DNA of 64,000 nucleotides from an uncultured Colwellia sp. (GTDB lineage: Bacteria > Pseudomonadota > Gammaproteobacteria > Enterobacterales > Alteromonadaceae), in NCBI GenBank assembly GCA_913062815.1, contig CAJXWZ010000006.1, positions 62,001-126,000 of the forward strand. Direction: 5' to 3'. Shown one piece after another: positions 44,376 to 53,513 of this stretch. The position numbers were made by a program, and so were the translations under genes. The notes beneath the pieces are model-generated. The model was not told where the DNA came from and did no database searches. It was given only the letters and a program-made list of their open reading frames with translations. Position 1 is the stretch's first letter; every line of letters begins with the position of its first letter.

Positions 44376-45626
44376 CTAAAAGTACCATTCTACTGATAAC
44401 TGAGCATGATCATCGTTTCTTAACGCATAAGCAGGCTCAATCGAGTCACTACTTTGCAATAAACGTATATCAATACTCGCTTTAAAGTTATCACCAAAAC
44501 GACGATTGCCTTCCAGTAAGAAACTGTGAGCACTATGATCTAAATCAGTACCAATACCCATTAAGACTTCTGAACTTTGCATATCATTAAAGGCTAAACG
44601 AGCACCGAAAAATACATCATTTTGAAAGGTAGATCCTGATTTACCAAATTCGACTTCCGTTAAATCAACGACACCACGCGAATCCCAAGCATATTCGATT
44701 AATAAACCTAAATCTATATTGGTATCCAATATACCAATAAAACTATATTCAAAGCCTGCCTGACTCGCCACATAGTTTTCAGCACTGGTGTGTCGATAAA
44801 CGGCTTCAACTTTCCATAGCCAGTCTCCTAATGTTGCTTGCACATCAAGGCCTAATTGGTCCATTTGATTGTAGTACTGCTGAAGCACTAGTTCACCACG
44901 TTGCAAAGTAGGTGCTAAAATGGCCTCACGATTCGTACCATGAAACCAATAAGTGCCAAGATCAAAATCACCAATACTATGGGCCCAACGGATAGCAAAG
45001 TCTAAATGCTCTTGCCCCGCTGAAGATTCATACTGAACATTATCTTTATCAACGACAATAGAAGATCGTAACCTGCCCTGCTCTCCTGCATAGGTACGTT
45101 CCCTAAAGCCTGGCAATAAGAACACATCAACTATGCCCCAGTCTTTAACTAAAGACAGGTTTATCATTTGTTGACCCAGTTTATCTTCACCATCAAAATC
45201 TTCAACACCATCGGTTTGATTAATAACATCAACTAAATGTTGAAACTCTGTTACGCCCCAAAACTCTTTACGAATTCCAAGTCTCAGCTCCCATTCATCA
45301 GCAGCATGTACGTAAGCAAGCTCACGAATATCACCATGTTGACGATTATCATCTTGATTATCTATGCGATAGAAAGGCTTAAACGTTAGGCTATCGACTC
45401 CGTCATTAAAACTCCAATAAAACTCAGGCTCAATTACGGCAGAAGACTGACCATTATCGAATTGATGTGAGTATTGCGCTTCATTAAAGTATTGCCTTTG
45501 TTCAATAACTAACTTGCCTGAAAACTCAAACTCTGTGGCACTTAACGTGTTACTAAAGAGAACAGCTAATAGGGTTAACTGCACTCCCTTAACTAAAAGA
45601 CTAATATTTAGTTTATTCAACGCCAT
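44376..45626 (-). CDS. Outer-membrane beta-barrel protein of the RND operon
   Basis: 416 aa. Signal peptide about residues 1-29 (ending TLSA). The mature part alternates hydrophobic and aromatic residues and ends with EWYF, the typical C-terminal aromatic of outer-membrane barrels. DUF1302-like character is possible. It lies 2 bp after a LolA-like gene and is the last gene of the RND operon, so it may be the outer-membrane partner of the exporter; this is inference from the operon. Confidence 0.7.
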   Translation of the reverse strand: MALNKLNISLLVKGVQLTLLAVLFSNTLSATEFEFSGKLVIEQRQYFNEAQYSHQFDNGQSSAVIEPEFYWSFNDGVDSLTFKPFYRIDNQDDNRQHGDIRELAYVHAADEWELRLGIRKEFWGVTEFQHLVDVINQTDGVEDFDGEDKLGQQMINLSLVKDWGIVDVFLLPGFRERTYAGEQGRLRSSIVVDKDNVQYESSAGQEHLDFAIRWAHSIGDFDLGTYWFHGTNREAILAPTLQRGELVLQQYYNQMDQLGLDVQATLGDWLWKVEAVYRHTSAENYVASQAGFEYSFIGILDTNIDLGLLIEYAWDSRGVVDLTEVEFGKSGSTFQNDVFFGARLAFNDMQSSEVLMGIGTDLDHSAHSFLLEGNRRFGDNFKASIDIRLLQSSDSIEPAYALRNDDHAQLSVEWYF

Positions 45627-45628
45627 TA

Positions 45629-46429
45629 CTATCTTGCTCGTTTTAAAGAGTTACGATTAAAGTCACTGTCTTTTAAATTGGTTTTAAATTGGTAATTACT
45701 CCATCTAAGTTCAGTGCTTTTGCCATTTTGATGATTTACCATACTTTGCACATCGGCACGCCAATATTGCCCAAGATATTGTTTATAATCCGTAAAAGAT
45801 AACGTTTTTAACAAAGAATCTTTTCTATCGTAGAAGTCTATTTTTTGCGCTCGGTATTCTAGCTTATCTAACCAAACTATACGTCGGGTGTAACCTGAGT
45901 TTTCATCAACGGGATATTGCTCAACTTTAAAGCTCATTACGCCATTAACTTCTTCATCATTAAGATATTTATAACTGTACTTATCAACTTCAAACGAGCT
46001 TAAATCTTCAAAAGCAAACTCCGAGCCCATAAACGGACCTGATTTATTACGAGAAGATATTCGTTTTACCCGTTTTAGTGCCGGTAAAAACAACCATTGA
46101 TCATCAGCTGCTACCGGATGAGAAAAACTTAAAAACGCAGTGCCTTTTACATCTCTTGGCTTATTAAAAATAGTTAGACTTTTATCACCGTCATTTAAAA
46201 CTTCTAATGATTTAATCTTTATCTCTCTAATGCTTTCTTGTCCTTGTTTGTTACGAAGTAGCATTAACATATCAGCACTTGAATCTTGCCATCCTATATC
46301 TCTTTTTTTCGCTTCAATTGATATATTTAATCCCGTTTGCTCTGCTGGTGTGAGAGCAAAAACAGCATTGGTTACTAAAGTTAATGCGAACGCTGATAGT
46401 ACGTTCAAGGTAAATTTTTTATTTAACAT
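45629..46429 (-). CDS. Outer membrane lipoprotein-sorting (LolA-like) protein
   Basis: 266 aa. Signal peptide about 1-26 (ending VFA). Mature LolA-fold protein of the RND-associated type: SADMLMLLRNKQGQE near the start, LSFSHPVAADDQWLFLPALKRVKRISSRN in the middle and GYTRRIVWLDKLEYRAQKIDFYD later, as seen in the outer-membrane lipoprotein-sorting proteins found next to MMPL exporters. GTG 46441 is in frame, but ATG 46429 with GTGGA upstream gives a normal signal peptide. It presumably carries a lipid between membranes for the exporter. Confidence 0.83.
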   Translation of the reverse strand: MLNKKFTLNVLSAFALTLVTNAVFALTPAEQTGLNISIEAKKRDIGWQDSSADMLMLLRNKQGQESIREIKIKSLEVLNDGDKSLTIFNKPRDVKGTAFLSFSHPVAADDQWLFLPALKRVKRISSRNKSGPFMGSEFAFEDLSSFEVDKYSYKYLNDEEVNGVMSFKVEQYPVDENSGYTRRIVWLDKLEYRAQKIDFYDRKDSLLKTLSFTDYKQYLGQYWRADVQSMVNHQNGKSTELRWSNYQFKTNLKDSDFNRNSLKRAR

Positions 46430-46480
46430 AATATGTTCCACTTTTCTTAAAATACATTTACTTAAAATTAATAATAGCGC

Positions 46481-48817
46481 TTAAGCCGTCACTGATTGCT
46501 TCTCATCTACTGGTGAGTCACTAATTTGTGTTTGCTTCTTTTTATTATCAATAGCCATCAATAAAGGTGGCAAGAACAGAAAATCAACCACAAGCGCAAT
46601 AAAGATAGTTAATGCAGTCAACATGCCCATTTCTGCATTCATTCTAAAAGATGATTGCGCTAGTACAGTAAACCCAGCAACAAGCACAAATGTTGTTATC
46701 CATAACGCTCTACCAACATTATCAAAAGCATAGTGTACTGCTTCTTCAGTGCTAGCATTTTTATCGCGTTTAGCATGTAAGTATTTACTTAAAAAGTGCA
46801 CGGTATCGTCAACAACGATACCTAAGGTCATACCAATAACGACCGATAGCCCAAGGCCTACTTCACCGCTATAGAGTCCCCATAAACCAAATGCCACCCC
46901 CGCTGGGATTAGGTTAGGTAATAAACTGACAAAACCGAACTTAACGCTCTTCAAAGCAATACCCAATAAGATTGAAATCAACACTAGCGCAAACGTAGTG
47001 CCAATTAACATGCTGGTTATATTACGCTGACCAATATGTGCGAACATTAAACTTGGGCTAGCAAAGTCCACTTCATATTGTGGCGCGTGCTCATCAAACC
47101 AAGCTCTCATGGCGGTTTCTATGTTGATTAATTCATTGCTGCTCATGTTTTTGAAGGTTGCCACAATTCTTGAAGAGGACTTATCAACATCAAGTTGGTT
47201 GTTTAAATCTAAACCATAAGGTAATGACATTTCATATAATAAAAGATATTGCGCAGAAAGCTCTTGGCTATCTGGCAGTTTATACCAAGCAGGATCATCA
47301 GCATGCATGTTTTTGTTCAGACGCTTGAGCGTATCAGTAATAGTATTGACATGATCTGTTTCCGCTCTTTGACGTAACCAGTCGCTAAAATCAGACACTG
47401 ATTGTAAATATTGAGGATCGTTAATACCGCTAGCAACGCCCGTTTTCACTGAAATTTCTACCACCATCATGCCAGATAGGTGCTCTTGCATGAAATCAGT
47501 TGCCGTACGATAAGGGACAGTTTCATCAAAGTACTTAACAAAGTCATCATTTAATTCGTTTTTTGGCACAAACGCTGCTGAAGCAATAATAAATATGGTC
47601 GTGAAAACTAATAAGCCTTTTCGTTTGCTGATAACAAAATCAGCCAATTTAGCCATACTATCTTTTTGACCTTCTTGCTGTTTTTTAACTCGAACAGGTA
47701 AAACGGTTAATAAAGCAGGGAAAATAGTGACTGAGAAAACAAATGCTAACATTACGCCAATAGCGACAAGGTTTCCTAAATCTCGAAAAGGAGGAGAATC
47801 AGAGAAGTTCATACTTAAAAAGCCAACAGCAGTAGTAATGCTTGTTAAAAATATTGGTTGTAAGTTAATTTTAACGCTTCGAGCAATCGCCGTTCTTTTA
47901 TCTGAGCCTTGACGCATTTCATAAAACATCGAGGTAAGTATATGAATACAATCTGCGACTGCTAAGGTTAAGATCATGGTTGGAGCTGATGACGATGGTC
48001 CAGTTAAGTAAAAACCTAACCAGCCAGCGATTCCCATAGTAGTAACTATACTCATGATGATAACTAAGACAGTAGCAATAGTACCGGTAATAGTGCGCAG
48101 TAAAAGCCCGATAGTAATAATAACAACAAGAAACATGAGTGGTATTAACGTAGAGCTATCGCTTAAAGCAGATTCGGTAAATGATGTATTCATCATAATC
48201 ATGCCGGAAAGGTAAACTTCAGTCCCAGGGTTTTCAGCTAAAAACTTTTCCTTAATCTCTCTAACACTTGCAGCAACTTGCGGTGTTTCTGTCAGTGGGT
48301 CAATGGCAGGTAATTGTACCGTGACATTCACTACTGAAACATGTCCATCAGTTGAAATTATTTTGTTTACTAATAGTGGTTCACTAATTGCAATTTGCTT
48401 AATGCGGGCAAGATCTTCATCCGTCAAAGATTTAGTATTCATGACTAAATCTTCAACAATCATGTCATCTTCTTCAGCATAGGTGTATTGAAAGTTAGTA
48501 AGCGAATCAACCCGTGATGAAAAAGGTACCTGCCAACTATCTTTTGTTAACGTCTTCAGCGCTGCTAAATGTTCTTGCGTGAAAACATCGCCATCTTTTG
48601 GTACAACCACAAAAGAAACATTATCGGTTTTATCATATATCTTTTGCATCGACTCAAAAGCGGTCAATTGTGGATTTTCTTCCCCAAAAAATACTCGGTA
48701 GTCGTTTTTAAAGACCAATTGCTGTGCGCCAGCCCCAGCAAATAGCATTAAAGTAATACAAGCAAGTATTACCCAAATAGGATATTTGCCAACAAAGTTA
48801 TAGAGTTTATCTCTCAT
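46481..48817 (-). CDS. RND/MMPL-type exporter
   Basis: 778 aa, 12 membrane helices in two halves, each with a large periplasmic loop after helix 1. MMPL signatures: LAVADCIHILTSMFYEMRQG in the first half and GLSVVIGMTLGIVVDDTVHFLSKY in the second; it is the smaller RND type (like HpnN or MMPL) and not the tripartite AcrB type. The neighbouring LolA-like and barrel genes suggest lipid or hydrophobic-compound export. A TetR operator palindrome lies 30 bp before its start. Confidence 0.88.
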   Translation of the reverse strand: MRDKLYNFVGKYPIWVILACITLMLFAGAGAQQLVFKNDYRVFFGEENPQLTAFESMQKIYDKTDNVSFVVVPKDGDVFTQEHLAALKTLTKDSWQVPFSSRVDSLTNFQYTYAEEDDMIVEDLVMNTKSLTDEDLARIKQIAISEPLLVNKIISTDGHVSVVNVTVQLPAIDPLTETPQVAASVREIKEKFLAENPGTEVYLSGMIMMNTSFTESALSDSSTLIPLMFLVVIITIGLLLRTITGTIATVLVIIMSIVTTMGIAGWLGFYLTGPSSSAPTMILTLAVADCIHILTSMFYEMRQGSDKRTAIARSVKINLQPIFLTSITTAVGFLSMNFSDSPPFRDLGNLVAIGVMLAFVFSVTIFPALLTVLPVRVKKQQEGQKDSMAKLADFVISKRKGLLVFTTIFIIASAAFVPKNELNDDFVKYFDETVPYRTATDFMQEHLSGMMVVEISVKTGVASGINDPQYLQSVSDFSDWLRQRAETDHVNTITDTLKRLNKNMHADDPAWYKLPDSQELSAQYLLLYEMSLPYGLDLNNQLDVDKSSSRIVATFKNMSSNELINIETAMRAWFDEHAPQYEVDFASPSLMFAHIGQRNITSMLIGTTFALVLISILLGIALKSVKFGFVSLLPNLIPAGVAFGLWGLYSGEVGLGLSVVIGMTLGIVVDDTVHFLSKYLHAKRDKNASTEEAVHYAFDNVGRALWITTFVLVAGFTVLAQSSFRMNAEMGMLTALTIFIALVVDFLFLPPLLMAIDNKKKQTQISDSPVDEKQSVTA

Positions 48818-48846
48818 GGTACCTCTCCATTAATGTTTTCTAGTTA

Positions 48847-48859
48847 TGACGAATCGTCA
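48847..48859. promoter_or_regulatory. TetR operator copy 3 before the RND gene
   Basis: TGACGAATCGTCA, perfect 13-bp palindrome, 30 bp before the exporter start. Same sequence type as the pair upstream of the TetR gene. Confidence 0.8.
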
Positions 48860-48922
48860 CTATATGTATTAAAAAAAACGGTGAAATCACCGTAGTTTCA
48901 TTTATCTCTATAAAGTAAATGC

Positions 48923-49675
48923 TTAAAATTGAAGCTCTCTACCTTTTTCTTTTATTAAGGCTAACTCGCTTGGATAAACCTGTTGAAGCGCTTTTTTCAG
49001 TTCGCTACTACCCATTTTATCTTTTGTTAACGGTAGCCAATTCAAACCATCAAACAATATATTGGACTGGTTAAAAAGTTCTCGCTCGACAATTAATCCG
49101 TTACGGCCACTGCATTGCTCTACTTCATTTGACAACAAAGTTATAGTGCCAAAACCTAAAGACCAGTTAGCAAAGCACAGTTGTTCGATATTCATATGCT
49201 TTGGTAAAATTAACGATTTATCATTTATGGCACTGGTGATTATGCTATGTATAGCGCCTAACAACTTAGCCTCTAAATTTTCACGCGCTTGAATTCGCTC
49301 TTCACTTGATTTTCCAAGCACATTGGGCGCTTTAGCGCACATTTCTGTTTGAAATAATTCAGGGTATAGAATAGCAAAAATCAAATATGAGAAATTGGAC
49401 ATCAACATGCGCTCTCTAGAGCAACCATCAAATTGAGAAGCACGGGTAAATAAATCTGCTAATATTGCCAATGCTTGATTACTAATAGCTAATAATAGAT
49501 CTTCTTTCCCTGTAAAATGCTTATATACGGTTCCTTTAGAATAAGGTACTTGAGCAACCACTTTATCCATAGTTAAATGCTCAATGCCATATTGAGTTAT
49601 TAACGTAACTGCATTATCAATTATTTGCTGTTCTCTTGCCTGTAAGGCGTTTTCATCTAGTAATCTTGGTGTCAT
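48923..49675 (-). CDS. TetR-family regulator of the RND operon
   Basis: 250 aa, longer than most TetR proteins. DNA-binding domain about 15-60 (NAVTLITQYGIEHLTMDKVVAQVPYSKGTVYKHFTGKEDLLLA) with helix-turn-helix; the long C-terminal ligand domain has QTEMCAKAPNVLG. It is the first gene of the cluster and lies on the same strand 105 bp before the exporter gene. Two operator palindromes precede its start and one precedes the exporter, so it likely represses itself and the export operon. Confidence 0.87.
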   Translation of the reverse strand: MTPRLLDENALQAREQQIIDNAVTLITQYGIEHLTMDKVVAQVPYSKGTVYKHFTGKEDLLLAISNQALAILADLFTRASQFDGCSRERMLMSNFSYLIFAILYPELFQTEMCAKAPNVLGKSSEERIQARENLEAKLLGAIHSIITSAINDKSLILPKHMNIEQLCFANWSLGFGTITLLSNEVEQCSGRNGLIVERELFNQSNILFDGLNWLPLTKDKMGSSELKKALQQVYPSELALIKEKGRELQF

Positions 49676-49696
49676 AGTATATTCAATGCAATTAAG

Positions 49697-49709
49697 TGAC
49701 GATACGTCA
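49697..49709. promoter_or_regulatory. TetR operator copy 1
   Basis: TGACGATACGTCA, near-perfect palindrome, 22 bp before the TetR start. Confidence 0.78.
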
Positions 49710-49710
49710 C

Positions 49711-49723
49711 TGACGATTCGTCA
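49711..49723. promoter_or_regulatory. TetR operator copy 2
   Basis: TGACGATTCGTCA, perfect palindrome, directly beside copy 1 with a one-base gap (14-bp centre spacing). Confidence 0.8.
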
Positions 49724-50064
49724 ATATTAAACCTTTGCTTAAAAAGATCAAGCGAAAAGTGACAAATTTAAGTAAATAATTTATCACTCGGTAATTATCG
49801 CTGCTCTGGCATCAGTCAAAAACAAAGCTAGTTTTGCATAACGCTAGGCCTATGTGATGAATGAATTTACATAAGAAACATTAAGTTCCTCCAAAAAACA
49901 AACCGTCAACAAAAGAGGACATTTTGACCAAGTACAAAAATTATAATGCCAAAGTTTTGCTGACATTAATTTTTTCAATGTGCTAAAAAATACCAATCAA
50001 TAATCAATGCGCTCTTAGAATTTTTTATTTTTTGCGTAATAAATAGAATTAACAAAGGTTGATA
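49724..50064. other. Divergent region before the tryptophan catabolic cluster
   Basis: AT-rich, non-coding. Must hold the promoter of the following nine-gene cluster, but I find no strong -35/-10 pair, no TyrR-box-like palindrome and no other clear operator. No gene seen. Confidence 0.4.
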
Positions 50065-50853
50065 ATGGATATTAATTTACAAGATAAACATGCACTTGTT
50101 TGTGGTAGCAGCCAAGGTATTGGCAAGGCTTGTGCAATTGAATTGGCGAACTTAGGTGCGAGTGTGACTTTATTCTCCCGTAATAAAACTGCGCTGGAAA
50201 AAGTACTGCTTGAGTTAGACACTGAGCACGGGCAAGAACACCAAGTACTGGTTGCTGATTTCTCCAAGCCAGAACAAGTTGAATCGATAATTAATGCTCA
50301 TATATCAGCGCAGCAAGGCTACGATATTCTCATTAACAATACCGGTGGGCCAGCTCCTGGCCCTGCGAATACAGCTAGTGCAAGTGCATTCATCAATGCC
50401 TTTAATTTACACCTAGTTTCCAATCATCATATCGTGCAAGCATTACTTCATGGGATGAAAGAGCAACAATACGGCCGAATTATTAATGTTATTTCAACCT
50501 CGGTAAAGCAACCGTTAAATGGTCTTGGGGTATCAAATACTATTCGCGGCGCTGTCGCTAGTTGGGCCAAAACCCTTGCCAATGAATTAGGTGAATTTGG
50601 TATTACCGTCAATAACGTTTTACCCGGCGCAACCGCGACAGCACGGCTCGATGCGATTATCGAAGGCAAAGCGAAGAAGCAAAACATTTCTATTGAGCAA
50701 GCAATCATTAATGAAAAAAGTATTATCCCAATGCGCAGGTTTGCTAAACCAGAAGAATTTGCTGCAGCGGCAGCATTTTTAGCTTCACCTGCTGCGGGTT
50801 ACATTACCGGTATTAACTTGCCGGTCGACGGTGGCCGAACAAGTTGCTTATAA
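50065..50853 (+). CDS. Atypical SDR family protein of the kynurenine cluster
   Basis: 262 aa. SDR fold with cofactor motif GSSQGIG at residues 12-18 and NNTGGPAPG in place of NNAG. The catalytic Tyr-x-x-x-Lys is not recognisable: the corresponding region reads GVSNTIRGAVASWAKTLA, so Tyr and Lys seem to be replaced (Ser/Asn and Arg). The active site is therefore unusual or the protein uses another mechanism. ATG 50065 is chosen over TTG 50059 because AAAGG lies 8 nt before it. First gene of the cluster; its role in the pathway is not known. Confidence 0.8.
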   Translation: MDINLQDKHALVCGSSQGIGKACAIELANLGASVTLFSRNKTALEKVLLELDTEHGQEHQVLVADFSKPEQVESIINAHISAQQGYDILINNTGGPAPGPANTASASAFINAFNLHLVSNHHIVQALLHGMKEQQYGRIINVISTSVKQPLNGLGVSNTIRGAVASWAKTLANELGEFGITVNNVLPGATATARLDAIIEGKAKKQNISIEQAIINEKSIIPMRRFAKPEEFAAAAAFLASPAAGYITGINLPVDGGRTSCL

Positions 50854-50871
50854 AATAGTTAAAGGTAGCCC

Positions 50872-52314
50872 ATGGATATTTTACAAAATTTTATAAATGG
50901 TGTTTATAAAGACCCCGTCAACAGCAATTATCTCGATAATATTGAGCCGGCAACAGGTTTGGTTTATGGCCAGACACCTGATAGCGGTGAGGAAGATGTT
51001 GCGCTAGCTGTTGAGGCGGCTGAAAAAGCCTTACCACAATGGCGAATTATGCCATTAGAGCAACGGGCTGACATTTTATATGCTATCGCTCAAGGCATAG
51101 AGTCACAGCTAGATGAGCTTGCACTAGCAGAATCCATTGATAATGGTAAACCTGTTAGTTTAGCTCAAGCTGTTGATATTCCTCGTGCGGCAAGTAATTT
51201 CAAGTTTTTTGCACATGCTTGTTCACAGTTTGCCAGTGAATCTCATTCAATGACAAACACGGCTACCAATTACACCTTACGCCAAGCTATTGGTATTGTT
51301 GGTTGTATTTCCCCTTGGAATTTACCTTTATATTTGTTTACTTGGAAAATAGCCCCTGCGCTAGCCGCTGGCAATTGCGTCATAGCAAAACCTTCAGAAG
51401 TTACCCCTAAAACCGCCGCATTATTAGGAAAAATTTGTCTTGATGCTGGTTTGCCTAATGGCGTTTTAAATATTTTGCATGGCACAGGCAGTAGTGTTGG
51501 CGCTGCTATATGTAATCATAAAAAAATTAAAGCTATATCTTTCACCGGTGGTACTACTACAGGCGCAGCAATTGCTAGCCAGTTAGCGCCACAATTTAAA
51601 AAATTATCGTTAGAGCTGGGTGGCAAGAACCCTGCCCTTGTTTTTGCTGATTGCGATTTTGACGCTACAGTTGAGCAAGTTTTTAGAGCTAGCTTTGCTA
51701 ATCAGGGACAAATTTGCTTATGCGCTTCCAGAATTTACATTGAACGTTCCGTTTATGAAAAATTTAAACAAGCCTTAGTTGATAAAGCGCACGCACTGAA
51801 ACCTGATGATCCTTCAATGGCCTCTACCCAAATGGGCGCAATTGTCTCGCAAGATCATTTAGATAAAGTACTATCTTATATTGCATTAGCTAAAAATGAA
51901 GGGGGTAACATTATTGCGGGCGGTGAACAAGTACAGCTAACAGGTCGTTGTGAAAATGGATATTTTTTGCAACCCACCATTATTGAGAATTTAGATAACT
52001 CAGCACAGTGTAACCAAGAAGAGATATTTGGTCCGGTCATTACGTTACAACCCTTTGATACCGACCAAGAGGCAGTGGCATTGGCCAATGATAGTCAATA
52101 TGGCTTAGCGGCAACCATTTGGACAACTAATCTTAGTCGCGCTCATCAACTATCAGAACAACTTAACACTGGCATAGTTTGGGTAAACTGCTGGTTATTA
52201 CGTGACTTACGTACACCTTTTGGTGGCATGAATCATTCAGGTGTCGGCCGGGAAGGTGGTTTTGAGGCCATGCGTTTTTTCACAGAAAGTAAAAATGTTT
52301 GTATTAAATACTAG
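50872..52314 (+). CDS. 2-aminomuconate 6-semialdehyde dehydrogenase
   Basis: 480 aa aldehyde dehydrogenase of the 2-hydroxymuconic/2-aminomuconic semialdehyde group. PWNLP cofactor motif, LELGGKNPALVFADCD, catalytic Cys in NQGQICLCASRIY, and the GGMNHSGVGREGG near the end typical of AMSDH/HMSD. It oxidises 2-aminomuconate 6-semialdehyde (formed by ACMSD) to 2-aminomuconate with NAD+. Function is assigned from family and from the neighbouring ACMSD and deaminase genes. Spaced 18 bp after the SDR gene. Confidence 0.87.
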   Translation: MDILQNFINGVYKDPVNSNYLDNIEPATGLVYGQTPDSGEEDVALAVEAAEKALPQWRIMPLEQRADILYAIAQGIESQLDELALAESIDNGKPVSLAQAVDIPRAASNFKFFAHACSQFASESHSMTNTATNYTLRQAIGIVGCISPWNLPLYLFTWKIAPALAAGNCVIAKPSEVTPKTAALLGKICLDAGLPNGVLNILHGTGSSVGAAICNHKKIKAISFTGGTTTGAAIASQLAPQFKKLSLELGGKNPALVFADCDFDATVEQVFRASFANQGQICLCASRIYIERSVYEKFKQALVDKAHALKPDDPSMASTQMGAIVSQDHLDKVLSYIALAKNEGGNIIAGGEQVQLTGRCENGYFLQPTIIENLDNSAQCNQEEIFGPVITLQPFDTDQEAVALANDSQYGLAATIWTTNLSRAHQLSEQLNTGIVWVNCWLLRDLRTPFGGMNHSGVGREGGFEAMRFFTESKNVCIKY

Positions 52315-52559
52315 GTTAAGTAAATCGTATAATTGGGTAAGCTAAATTATTATGAATCAAACTATTTGCAAATTTAAATCATCCGGTGCTATTTTCGCTA
52401 GCGCCTTAGGCTGTAAATGGGCTTTGTGCTAAGCCTGATCTTTACGTAGCATTTTTGTTACGCTGCCAAATTATCATCTACACTTAAATTCAACCAGTAT
52501 AAAAACTGGTTGCAATGACTATCATTGATCGATCCTATAATACTAATAATGGAGTTCAA

Positions 52560-52994
52560 ATGACACCATCAGATCACGCTATCAGCACAGAGCAAGCCCC
52601 TAAACCCGTGGGTTTATATCCTCATGCCCGCAAAGTGGGTAACTTACTATTTCTTTCTGGCGTAGGCCCTAGAAAAGCAGGTAGTACTGAAATTCCCGGT
52701 GTTGAACTAGACGCCCAAGGCAATATATCCCGTTATGACATTGCCGCTCAATGCCATAGTGTTTTTCAAAATGTTCGCACCATTCTTGAGGCTTCCAATG
52801 CGACTTGGATGGACTTAATTGACGTCACCGTTTTCTTGACCAATATGGATGATGACTTCGCTATTTATAATAAGATTTATGCAGAATATTTTAGCGAGAA
52901 TCAACCATGCAGAACGACTGTTGAAATCAATAAATTACCTACTCCGATAGCAATTGAACTCAAATGTATAGCAACGATTAATGAGGATTTTTAA
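52560..52994 (+). CDS. 2-aminomuconate deaminase (RidA family)
   Basis: 144 aa, RidA/YjgF fold. [56 protein letters not shown] and [22 protein letters not shown] show the family; the length and the context are those of 2-aminomuconate deaminase (AmnD/NbaF type), which hydrolyses 2-aminomuconate to 4-oxalocrotonate plus ammonia. ATG 52560 with GGAG 6 nt upstream is the start; the in-frame ATG 52515 adds 15 unsupported residues. About 245 bp of non-coding sequence separate it from the dehydrogenase gene. Confidence 0.82.
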   Translation: MTPSDHAISTEQAPKPVGLYPHARKVGNLLFLSGVGPRKAGSTEIPGVELDAQGNISRYDIAAQCHSVFQNVRTILEASNATWMDLIDVTVFLTNMDDDFAIYNKIYAEYFSENQPCRTTVEINKLPTPIAIELKCIATINEDF

Positions 52995-52995
52995 T

Positions 52996-53508
52996 ATGTC
53001 TTTTGCTTTACCTTTTAATTTACATACTTGGATAGAAGCGCACAGAGAACAATTAAAACCGCCGGTGTGTAATAAAAAAATCTTCGAGCAAGATGATTTT
53101 ATTGTCATGGTTGTTGGTGGACCCAATAACCGCACGGATTACCATTATAATGAAACCCCTGAGTTGTTCTATCAACTTGAAGGAGAAATGAATCTCGCCA
53201 TTATTGACAAAGGCGAGTTCAAAGATATTGCTATCAAAGCGGGAGAGATTTTTCTGTTACCGCCAAAAGTGCTCCACTCACCACAACGTTTTGCCAATAG
53301 TGTTGGTTTAGTGGTAGAACAAAAAAGAGCGCAAGGTCAGCAGGATGCTCTATTTTGGTTTTGTCCTCATTGTAAAACACAACTCTATACTGAAAAGTTT
53401 GCTTTAGACAATATTGAGACCGATCTTCCTAAAGTGTTTGCTAATTTTTATGGCAATGAAGCGCATTGCACTTGTTCTCACTGTCACACGAAAGTAATTA
53501 AGGAATAA
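52996..53508 (+). CDS. 3-hydroxyanthranilate 3,4-dioxygenase
   Basis: 170 aa, cupin enzyme (NbaC/HAAO) that opens 3-hydroxyanthranilate with O2 to 2-amino-3-carboxymuconate 6-semialdehyde. Iron ligands in [20 protein letters not shown] (His, Glu) and [14 protein letters not shown] (His). The C-terminal rubredoxin-like pair CPHC and CSHCH is the extra metal site of the bacterial enzyme. ATG 52981 overlaps the preceding gene; GAGGA at 52984-52988 selects ATG 52996. Confidence 0.93.
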   Translation: MSFALPFNLHTWIEAHREQLKPPVCNKKIFEQDDFIVMVVGGPNNRTDYHYNETPELFYQLEGEMNLAIIDKGEFKDIAIKAGEIFLLPPKVLHSPQRFANSVGLVVEQKRAQGQQDALFWFCPHCKTQLYTEKFALDNIETDLPKVFANFYGNEAHCTCSHCHTKVIKE

Positions 53509-53513
53509 CAGCT

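Noticed and set aside
52406-52438. Possible hairpin (TTAGGCT ... AGCCTGA) between the semialdehyde dehydrogenase and the deaminase genes
   Set aside because: The pairing is short and interrupted, without a T-run; no attC-like motifs. Probably chance in a 245-bp spacer.
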